64,000 nucleotides of DNA from Symsagittifera roscoffensis (taxonomy: Eukaryota > Xenacoelomorpha > Acoela > Convolutidae). The translations under genes were made by a program, and so were the position numbers. The notes under the pieces were generated by a model. That model made no database searches and was not told the origin of the DNA. It saw nothing but the letters and a program-made list of their open reading frames with translations. Numbering within the stretch: the stretch's first letter is position 1; each line of letters begins with the position of its first letter. The stretch spans positions 20,369,996-20,433,995 of the forward strand of contig NC_087066.1 in the NCBI RefSeq assembly GCF_963678635.1, read 5' to 3'. This document shows, one piece after another, positions 46,401 through 58,400 of the stretch.

Positions 46401-49400
46401 GATGAAGAGGTTGTTGGACAGCTTCTCCAGTTCGAAGCTCATCACCACCAGTCCCTTCAGCGCCTTCCTCAGAGAACCCAAGCTAGAGTGGATAGTCGAC
46501 AGCAGGCGGTTGTACCTGCACAACACAAACAACTCAATCACATTCAGAGCAATTTCTTTTAAATTAAGCTAAGGAATTTTTGAAGTACTCGAAAAACTGA
46601 CGAGAACTACAAACATTCAAAGTGGGTTTGAATCCAATTTTGAATCCAAAACGGTTTTTTTTCCGTTTTGAGCTCAGTGCTATGAGAAGTTTGAAAAATT
46701 TTCGTCAATAATTTAAAAGCAATCATTTTATATAACGGTAAACAAACACTATGAAGATAAGCGGATCTAGGATCTTCTCGAAAGGAGGTGGGACCTATTT
46801 TATAGTGCTTATTGTTTTAATAAGTACTACAAAGCTGTTTTGGGTTGGCTTGTTTCTACCAAGATTAATATCAGTAAATACAAAAATAAAGCAAGAGCAT
46901 TGTGAGACTGACCTTATGACCTCTTGCACCAGTACAGTGTTCATCGACTCCTCGTACATGACAGGGTACTGCTGCAGCACCTCCTTCGCGTCCAGTGGGT
47001 GGGGCACCCTGTCCAGTATGGCAACCGCTGCCGCCTCTATGATCTATGACAGGGAATCTATCAGTATTAAGGCTAATTATAAACTAGATAGGCTGCTCTT
47101 AGTAAGACTTAGCGTGACTTAGAACAACCCTGAAAAGTGAAGAATTCTTAAATTAGAACAACTAAAACTTACCGTTGGAATTATACGTCCGTCCAATGGC
47201 ATGAAGTTGAAGAAGAAAAATCAAGAAGACCTGCTTTTTGGTTGAGACATAATTTGTGGTCCGTGAAACATGTTGGAAAATTTACCAGCAAAATCTGAAT
47301 TTAATATGAAGACTCGACTGTCATGAATGGATGATCAACAGCGTCTTTATATGAAAAACTTAGTCTACTATGAATCAAACCTCTTTGTTTTCTCCCTGAG
47401 AAGATTAAAAAATATCGTGATTGCAGAAAGACCAGTGAAACATTTGAAAAAATATTTTATAATAAATTGGAGATTTTGAAATGATCATTGGCTTTAGAGG
47501 ATTGCTGACTTGTAAAATGAGTTAAGAAGGAAATTAATTGAATTTGAAAAAATTTTACCATGCATTTTTGAAATTTCGTACGAGTATGTGAGAAATTTGT
47601 CGGCAAAGCAGATAGCTATTTCTGCATTCAAAATTAATCAAAAATCTTAAATTGGTCGTTTTTTATTTCACTTTATCTATCCAATGTTTTGCCCTATGCT
47701 ACAATGAGAGTAAGACATGTTTACCTCTTCTGGACTTTGGCCGCCTCCCGATCTGGTCTTGGGTTGTAGCTTCACTATGGCTGCCAGCACATTGAATGTC
47801 TCGTTCTGGGCGAAGGTGATGTTGGCGTTGTCGTGCAGGCCGAATATCTCCGGAGTGTCGTTGATAGGGAGACTCTTCACATATTGGAGGCAGCCCTAAG
47901 AAGAAAGTATTGAAGTATTTTAGAGATAAACTAATAAATTGCTTCCAGTATAGATCAGTATCGTATAATTCATCAAATGAATTTTTATGAATAATCGAAT
48001 CATAAGAGAACCCAATTTGAGAGATCGTCATGAGACAAATTATGTCTGCTTTGAGACGTCTCTGAGCGCAAAAAAAACTTAGAAACTTAAGATGCGTTTT
48101 ATCCCAGATGATAACTCCCAGATGCCAAATATTGACAAAAAGAACTTCATTTTAGAAACTCTTGCTTCGGTATGTCTTAAACAGTTCCGGGTACTCAAGC
48201 AGCTCTTGGAACTCTGTTTTGTACTAGCAAAGTGTTGAAAATTGGTGCTGATATGTTATTTATCTACCAATTTATAGACTCAATTCCCAGGAAAATAGAC
48301 CTAATTCACTGTTACTATCGAACATGACCACGTTCAATGTTTTCGTTCAGATCCTCTCATCACACCACGAACAAATCACGGAAACTTCAAAAATAAACTG
48401 TTTTTGTTTTATAGTTTTTTCATAAATGTGGTCGGAACTTTCTGTGGTACATTCTGCATTCAAAAGTTGTTTTTTTTACACGATATTTTATATTGGTATT
48501 TCTCTAATTTAGAGCAGTGTTTTATATTGTTGTTGTTGTTAAATATATCTACACCAGTCTTGGTTTTGAGCTACAGTTTAAAGTGTAGACATCGCTTTAT
48601 GAGTTACATTGAAGTAGTGCTACTGAATTACATCAAATGATGGCTTACGTTGTGGTCCATCTCCGTGTTGATCTGGTAGTAGGTGCCGGACTCTGAGAAC
48701 TTGTGGTGCTCCTGGAGCACCCGTTCATTGTAATAGTCTGCCAGTATGTTCATCATGCATCTCCTGTCCCAGTCATCTGTCACTCTACCCCCGTAGTTGA
48801 TGTGTCCTGCCGTGTAAGACAACACCTGCAACATACACAATGAAAATTATTTTCTGAGATAATCTCGAGATATTCAGATCCGCCTTAGATAGTATTTGTG
48901 TAAGACAACACCTGCAACATACACAAATGAAACTTATTTTCTGAGATAATCTCGAGATCATCGGATCCGCCTTAGATAGTATTTCATCATAAAATCATTT
49001 CGAAACTAGGGAACAAAAACATGTAAAATATGACATATGACATGAAAAACGACGTTAAAAAGACTCAAAAAATTAAGAGGTGAGCTCCATTTACACCGTC
49101 CAGCCTTTATTTTGTATGAGCTCATAAAAAATGATATTCTGATCTAAACATTGGTTTTGCAGCGCAAGGAAACCGAATAAGCTGTAAATGAACATGTGGT
49201 CAAGGTCACTAGGCTTTATTTAGTTAAAATTCATCATGTGAACAAAAAAATTTAAAAAAAAAACAAAATCATATTTCAAAGGAACTTAAAAATAACTATT
49301 GTGCAATTCGGCCTTTTGTGTTGCCTTTTGTGCAGATCGGCCAGTTGAAATATTATTTGTATACTAACTGGCTCTCGACTTATAATTGGCATCGGAATAT

Positions 49401-52400
49401 ATATATAATATTAAAACAAACAAATTGGCCAACGAATTGCAATTTTATTTTCTTCCGATTATTATCCACCGATAGCTCAGTTGGTAGAGCGGAGGACTGT
49501 AGAGTAAACTGTAATCCTTAGGTCCCTGGTTCGAGTCCGGGTCGGCGGAGAAGTTTTACATTCCAAAAAAAAAACATTTCGGTTTCCTTTCAACTCTGTT
49601 TCGCGATTGGACATAAGCGGAATTAATCTGCATTTTACTGGTAAATGCAAAATTCTTGGCAATATTTCGAGCTCGTATAAAAAAAATAGATTTTTTGACG
49701 CTTAGATAGTATTTGATCATAAAATCAGTCTAATCAAATACCCAATAAATGTAAATTATGACTAGTGACCTGAAAAGCGACGTGAAAAATAGTCTCAAAA
49801 GAGCAAGATTTCGTTTTGAATCAGCCAGAAGTAAAATTGAAATTAAAATTAAGAAATGTAAAAAAAGTTTTACTGTAATAAGTTCAAAAATTGTATTGGT
49901 GATTCAAGGAGAGTATACAAATTAGTAAATGATTTAAAGGGTATAACAAATCATCAAGTAGAACAATAGTTTCGGTAAATGAAAGTAGTGGCGACGTTGT
50001 TAGCGATAAACTAGCTGTCGCAAATGAGTTCAAGGACTTCTTTTCTTCTATTGGCAGTCATTTAGCTAATCAAATACCCAAATTAGTATTTCATTTTTAT
50101 CAACTTTATTCAGAGCCTCGTTTTTGCATGCGTTTAAATTCAATCACTGAATATGAAGTTGAAGTCATTTTTTCAGCGCTACAAAACAAATTATCTTCTG
50201 GAATAGATGGAATTAGAAATCTAATTGCTAAAGTTAGTTCTTTCACAATCGTTCCCTTCCTGAAAAAACTCATTGAACTATCCTTTAAATCAGGGTGTTT
50301 TCCTACCGCTCTGACTCAAGCGGTAGTATATCCTTTATACAAAGCAGGATCGAAATTGGATGTCAGTAACTATCGGCCAATATCAATTCTTGTAACCTGG
50401 AGTAAGGTATCTGAACGTGCAATGTACAACCGAGTGTATAGCTATCTTGAAGCAAACTCACTAATTTATATCAAACAGTTCAGTTTCCGAAAAAAAAACA
50501 CAGTACTGTTGATGCTATTGCCGAAGTAAGAGAGAAATGTCGCTTAGATAAAACTAAATTACCAAACAGAACAGTTTTTCTTGATTTAAAAAACGCTTTT
50601 GACACACTGGATCACGAAATTCTTTTTTATAAGTTAGAAATGTATGGGTGTCAGTGCGAAAAGTCTACTTCGGTTTAAAAGTTACTTGAATAACCGCGAA
50701 CAACTTGTCCAAATTGGTGAAACGCGATCAACTTGGCAAAATCTTGAATGTGGTGTCCCACAGGAATCCATTTTGGGGCCTCTGCTGTTTCTTATATATA
50801 TATATAAACGACCTTCCAACAGTCTGTAAACATTTTTTCTATTTGCCAACGACACAAACGTCACTGGACTAACTGCTCGGTTGAGAGCTTCAATCAAGAC
50901 TTAGAAGCTATAAATAAATGGTTATTTTTGAATAAATTATCTCTAAATATGGACGAAACGGTACAAATTAGTGTATCTCTTAACAGTGCTTCCAACCAGC
51001 AATTGTTTATTAATAGCATTCCATTAAAAATTTAAGGGTCATGCATATCTTGGTGTTTATGTAGATGCTAAATTATCATTTAATTCTCACATTCATTTCA
51101 TACTATCGAAGCTTACAAAACAATGTGGCATTGTTTTGAAAGTGCGTCATTATGTTCCCGAAACTGTTATGATTGATTATTATGACTCTAATATTAAGCC
51201 CATTTTGCAGTATGGAATATTAGTGTATGGTTGCGCTTCCTACACAAACCTTTTACCCTTTTTTTTTTAATCCAAAAAAAATATTCGATTTATTTTTTTC
51301 AAAAGAAAACATGAAAGCATTCGATAAGTTTTTAATGATGAAAAATTTTTAACAGTTCACGAGCTGCATGTGCATGAACTCCTCAAATTCGTTTTCCGAT
51401 CATTAGCAGGACTACACTCTGAAATTTTTAAAACGAACTTTTTGTATTTGATAAACCGTCGTATATGACCAGAAGGTCAAATCTTAATCTAATGAAAATT
51501 CCTAATTTCAATAGCAAAATTCAAAGAGCTTCAATTAGTTACAGAGGAGCTAAGCTCTTTAATATACTTAGAAAAAATTCTCTAATTCCAAAATTTTTGA
51601 TCAAGTTTCAAAGTCAGATATTCAACGCATTGCCCACGAAATTCGGGATTTGTTTATATTAAGCAATGAAGAGCTAATCAAATGTGTTTTTTGTTGACAA
51701 TTTTTTTTGTGGATGCAAGGATAAAGCTGGACGATGACAGATGTGGAGTGCCTGCTTGTTTGAAGTTTTTTCTAAGTATATATGTATATGGTTTTCAATG
51801 CGTCTTAGGCGTTTTGAAGGCCACGCTTGTTCGCTGGTTACTGTCGCATGGGCTCAGTTGGATGTCTACTGACTGTTTAGCCCCCAATCAGCCCTGCTGA
51901 TGTTAGAGAGGCTTCAAGGGATGGAACACAGTTAGTAGAAGCAGTAACCGTAAAGGGAACAAGCTGAAATTTTGTTTTTGAAACCGAATAGGGGTGCCTA
52001 CGACTAGCGAGTTTCAGAAATTATGAGTGATGAATTTGAACTAGCTTCTTCTTTAATTTGGTTTTATACCGACTACGATTGAACAATCACTTTAAATACT
52101 GATACAGAGCTTGGACCTTATGTCATTAACCTGTCTAGACAATGCCTTAAATCTGCTGCTGTATGTTTATTCAAACTTGAGTTTTTTTTTCCAATTTCTT
52201 CTTTTATGTTTTCAGATTTATATATTTTTTCTTGTCTTTGAAGATCACAAATTTGTCTTTCATTTGATAAAGACGGGCAGTGCTGTGTAACCAAATTGGG
52301 TTCGTGAACTGTCCCCTCACTGTTTCTGGTGGTTCATATTTAAATTCTCTTTATATGCAAATTTACCATTAACAATGAAAAATAAATTCTTTCTTCTTCT

Positions 52401-55400
52401 TTCCTCAAAAGATTAGGAGGTGAGCTCCACCTTAATCAATTGATTTTATACAAAATTAAAATTTGGCAAATTATATAAATTGTATCAACTCATCTTTAAA
52501 TGTTTCATTTTAAATTGGATTAGACTCAATTTGATAGTTGATAGTAACTCGAAAAAAATTACCTTGGTAAAAAAAATGAGCTATGAACGTGAAACGATGA
52601 CCGAGGAAGGTGTCACTTGCCTTATATGGAATGATAGGGTACTCCATGAGGAACATCTTCAACTGGGAGAGACAGATCCTGAGATCTCCGTCAGTGTACT
52701 CATAGGGGATGTTGAATCCCAGGGGTCCAAACTTCCTCCTCTCCAGTAGTGCCCCGTGGAACAGGCAGAGTGAGAACACGAGTGATTTGAACTCGTGAGT
52801 CTGAACATTAAGCACATTTTAGATATGAGCAAGCAGGAAAAGTCGGGAAACTGAGCGACTGATGTCTAGTAAAGATATTTGAGGCGTCGAAGTACTCATT
52901 ATTGGTTCGCATTCGATATAAGCCTGGAATCCGGTTATAATAATGATTTACATTAATTGGGTTCCAAATTAAATAAGCCTGAATCCAACGGCAATTGAGT
53001 TGTAATGACATGCCCGTGTAATGGGACTGACCTTTTCCTCGGTGGAGTTGAGGAGGTCGTCGTTGAGGGAGAGATAGGACTTGAGCAGGTTGGCCTTGAT
53101 GCCTTTTGGGGGCTCAACTGTCATTTTGGAGCTGTTCTGCAGCACCGCCACTGGGAACTTCGGACTCGGCATGCTACACAAAAACAACACAACTTGAAAA
53201 AAAAAAACAAATTATGTGGATCTATGTCCATCACAATTACAAATCTCGAAAGATGACGTTTCTCGCAAGGATCTTGAAAGAGGTCGGTAATCTTGTAAGA
53301 ATTTTGCAAATTAACCCTCTTTGATTGACTAGGGGCGGTTTTCTCGATAAAGGATTACGACTCGCATTATGCTCTCGACATACACAAGAGCACATTTACC
53401 TGTCTTCAGACAGTTATTAACTAGTGAAATATCTGTAATTGCAAAAATTGATGATCTGACCTGGTCAGCCACAGTCGGAAGTCCCTGTGGACCTTGTCCG
53501 GGTCTATCTGCTCGATCATCCTCTCCAGAGAGGGCATCCACGAGGGCGCCAGATGACAGTTCTGGAAGAACACCCATCTACCCCGCTCTATCGCACTCCT
53601 CGCCAGACCTGGAAGCAAGTGAGGACGTTGAAAGTTTTTTATAGACATAAATGTATGAGCTAACCAGATTTTTGGTGACATTTAATACATCAGAAACATT
53701 GAGATGGAGCTGTACTAATCAGATGGTTTTGTACACCTCATATAATAAAAATACTGATTTAAACGTTGGTTTCACAGCGCCAGGAAATCAAATTAGCTGT
53801 AAATGAACATGCGGTCAAGGTCATCATGCCGTATTCAGTTAAAAACTCATCAAGTGAACAAAATAAGAAAAAAATCAAAAGCTGTTTCGAAGAAACTTCA
53901 AAAAAAATCGGCCTTTTTGCATAAAATATCCGCTGTAACTAACTGACTCTCAAGTTTTTATAGGCATCCGAATAATTATTTCTATCACAACAAAAAAAAT
54001 TGGCCGACGAGTTGAGATTTTATACAGCAAGTTTATGCATCCGCCGATAGCTCAGTTGGTAGAGCGGAGGACTGTAGAAGTGCAAGTAATCCTTAGGTCC
54101 CTGGTTCGAGTCCGGGTCGTCGGAGAACTTTTTGACATTTTATACCTCAGCAACAATGAGATAAAGCTGTACAAATCAGATGATTTTGTACACTTCATAT
54201 GAAAACAAACTTCTGATTTTAAACGTTGGTTTTACAGCGCCACAGGAAACCAAAAAAGCTGTGATTGAACATGCCGTCAAGATTATCATGCCGTATTCAG
54301 TTAAAAACTCATCAAGTGAACAACATAGGAAAAAAATCAAAAGCTGTTTCGAAGGAACTTCAAAAAAAATCGGCCTTTTTGCATAAAATATCCGTTGTAA
54401 CTATCTGGCTCTCTAGTTTTTATAGACATCCGAATAATTATTTCTATCACAACAAAAACATTGGCCGACGATTTGACATTTTATACAGCAACGTTATTCA
54501 TCCGCCGATAGCTCAGTTGATAGAGCGTATGACTGTAGAAGTGCACGTAATCCTTAGCTCCCTGGTTCGCGTCCGGGTCGGTTGAGAACTTTTTGACATT
54601 TCATACACCAGCAACATTGAGATGAAGCTGTACTAATCAGATGATTTTGTACACTTCATATAAAAACAAACTTCTGATTTTAACGTTGGTTTTACAGCGC
54701 CAGGAAACCAAAGAAGTTGTGAATAAACATGCCGTCAAGGTCATCATGCCGCATTTAGTTAAAAATTTATCAAGAGAACAAAATAGGAAGAAAAAAATCA
54801 AAAGCTGTTTCGAAGGAACTTCAAAAATTAATATCGGCCTTTTTTGCATAAAATATATGTTGTATACTAACTGGCTCTCTAGTTTTTATAGGCATCCGAA
54901 TAATTATTTCTATCACAACAAAAAATTGGCCGACGAGTTGAGATTTTATACAGCAAGTTTATGCATCCGCCGATAGCTCAGTTGGTAGAGCGGAGGACTG
55001 TAGAAGTGCAAGTAATCCTTAGGTCCCTGGTTCGAGTCCGGGTCGGCGGAGAACTTTTTGACATTTTATACCTCAGCAACAATGAGATAAAGCTGTACAA
55101 ATCAGATGATTTTGTACACTTCATATGAAAACAAACTTCTGATTTTAAACGTTGGTTTTACAGCGCCACAGGAAACCAAAAAAGCTGTGATTGAACATGC
55201 CGTCAAGATTATCATGCCGTATTCAGTTAAAAACTCATCAAGTGAACAACATAGGAAAAAAATCAAAAGCTGTTTCGAAGGAACTTCAAAAAAAATCGGC
55301 CTTTTTGCATAAAATATCCGTTGTAACTATCTGGCTCTCTAGTTTTTATAGACATCCGAATAATTATTTCTATCACAACAAAAACATTGGCCGACGATTT

Positions 55401-58400
55401 GACATTTTATACAGCAACGTTATTCATCCGCCGATAGCTCAGTTGATAGAGCGTATGATTGTAGAAGTGCACGTAATCCTTAGCTCCCTGGTTCGCGTCC
55501 GGGTCGGTTGAGAACTTTTTGACATTTCATACACCAGCAACATTGAGATGAAGCTGTACTAATCAGATGATTTTGTACACTTCATATAAAAACAAACTTC
55601 TGATTTTAACGTTGGTTTTACAGCGCCAGGAAACCAAAGAAGTTGTGAATAAACATGCCGTAAAGGTCATCATGCCGCATTTAGTTAAAAATTTATCAAG
55701 AGAACAAAATAGGAAGAAAAAAATCAAAAGCTGTTTCGAAGGAACTTCAAAAATTAATATCGGCCTTTTTTGCATAAAATATATGTTGTATACTAACTGG
55801 CTCTCTATTTTTTTTGGCATTTTAATAATTATTTCTATTACAACAAACAAATAGGCCGACGAGTTGAGATTTTATATTGCAAGTGTATTCATTCGTCGAT
55901 AGCTGATTTGGTAGAGCGGAGGATTGTAGAAGTGCAAGTAACCCTTAGGTCCCTGGTTCGAGTCCGGGTCGGCGGAGAACTTTTTGAAATTCTATACATC
56001 AGCAACAATGAGATAAAGCTGTACAAATCAGATGATTTTGTACACTTCATATAAAAACAAACTTCTGATTTAAACGTTGGTTTTACAGCGCCACAGGAAA
56101 CCAAAAAAGCTGTGAATGAACATGCCGTCAAGGTTATCATGCCGTATTCAGTTAAAAACTCATCAAAGAACAAAGTAAGAAAAAAACCAAAAGCTGTTTC
56201 GAAGGAACTTCAAAAAAAAATCGGCCTTTTTGCATAAAATATCCGTTGTAACTAACTGGCTTTCTAGTTTTTATAGGCATCCGAATAATTATTTCTATCA
56301 CAGCAGAAAAAATGGCCGACGAGTTGAGATTTTATACAGCAAGTTTATCTATCCGCCGATAGCTAAGTTGGTGGAGCGGAGGACTGTAGAAGTGCATGTA
56401 ATCCTTAGGTCCCTGGTTCAAGTCCGGGTCGGCGGAGAAATTTTTGAGATTTTATACTTCAGCAGCAATGAGATGAAGCTGTACAAATCAGACGATTTTG
56501 TAGACTTCATATAAAAACAAACTTCTGATTTTTAACGTTGGTTTTACAGCGCCAGGAAACCAAAGAAGCTGTGAATAAACATGCCGTCAAGGTCATCATG
56601 CCGCATTTAGTTAAAAATTTATCAAGAGAACAAAATAGGAAGAAAAAAATCAAAAGCTGTTTCGAAGGAACTTCAAAAATTAATATCGGCCTTTTTTGCA
56701 TAAAATATATGTTGTATACTAACTGGCTCTCTATTTTTTTTGGCATTTTAATAATTATTTCTATTACAACAAACAAATAGGCCGACGAGTTGAGATTTTA
56801 TATTGCAAGTGTATTCATTCGCCGATAGCTGATTTGGTAGAGCGGAGGATTGTAGAAGTGCAAGTAACCCTTAGGTCCCTGGTTCGAGTCCGGGTCGGCG
56901 GAGAAATTTTTGAGATTTTATACTTCAGCAGCAATGAGATGAAGCTGTACAAATCAGACGATTTTGTAGACTTCATATAAAAACAAACTTCTGATTTAAA
57001 CGTTTGTTTTACAGCGCCACAGGAAACCAAAAAAGCTATGAATGAACATGCCGTCAAGGTTATCATGCCGTATTCAGTTAAAAACTCATCAAAGAACAAA
57101 GTAAGAAAAAAAACAAAAGCTGTTTCGAAGGAACTTCAAAAAAAAATCAGCCTTTTTTGCATAAAATATCCGTTGTAACTAACTGGCTTTCTAGTTTTTA
57201 TAGGCATCCGCATAATTATTTCTATCACAACAGAAAAAATGGCCGACGAGTTGAGATTTTATACAGCAAGTTTATCTATCCGCCGATAGCTAAGTTGGTG
57301 GAGCGGAGGACTGTAGAAGTGCATGTAATCCTTAGGTCCCTGGTTCGAGTCCGGGTCGGCGGAGCAATTTTTGAGATTTTATACTTCAGCAGCAATGAGA
57401 TGAAGCTGTACAAATCAGACGATTTTGTAGACTTCATATAAAAACAACTTTTGATTTTAACGTTGGTTTTACAGCGCCAGGAAACCAAAGAAGCTGTGAA
57501 CAAACATGCCGTCAAGGTCATCATGCCGCATTTAGTTAAAAACTTATCAAGAGAACAAAATAAGAAGAAAAAAATCAAAAGCTGTTTCGAAGGAACTTCA
57601 AAAATTAATATCGGCCTTTTTTTGTATAAAATATATGTTGTATACTAACTGGCTCTCTTTTTTATAGGCATTTTATTAATTATTTCTATTACAACAAACA
57701 AATAGGCCGACGAGTTGAGATTTTATATTGCAAGTGTATTCATTCGCCGATAGCTGATTTGGTAGAGCGGAGGACTGTAGAAGTGCAAGTAACCCTTAGT
57801 TCCCTGGTTCGAGTCCGGGTCGGCGGAGAACTTTTTGAAATTCTATACATCAGCAACAATGAGATAAAGCTGTACAAATCAGATGATTTTGTACACTTCA
57901 TATGAAAACAAACTTCTGATTTAAACATTGGTTTTACAGCGCCACAGGAAACCAAAAAAGCTGTGAATGAACATGCCGTCAAGATTATCATGCCGTATTC
58001 AGTTAAAAACTCATCAAGTGAACAACATAGGAAAAAATCAAAAGCTATTTTGAAGGAACTTCAAAAAAAATCGGCCTTTTTGCATAAAAGATCCGTTGTA
58101 AATAACTGGCTCTCTAGTTTTTATAGACATCCGTATAATTATTTCTATCACAACAAAAACATTGGCCGACGATTTGACATTTTATATAGCAACGTTATTC
58201 ATCCGCCGATAGCTCAGTTGGTAGAGCGAATGACTGTGGAAGTGCATGTATTCCTTAGCTCCCTGGTTCGCGTCCGGGTCGGTTGAGAACTTTTTGACAT
58301 TTTATACACCAGCAACAATGAGATGAAGCTGTACTAATCAGATGATTTTGTACACTTCATATAAAAACAAACTTCTGATTTTAACGTTGGTTTTACAGCA

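Noticed and set aside
46371-46515. Apparent one-base frameshift in a dynein exon
   Set aside because: Rechecking the base count gave an exon of 145 nt with all phases consistent; the frame is intact.
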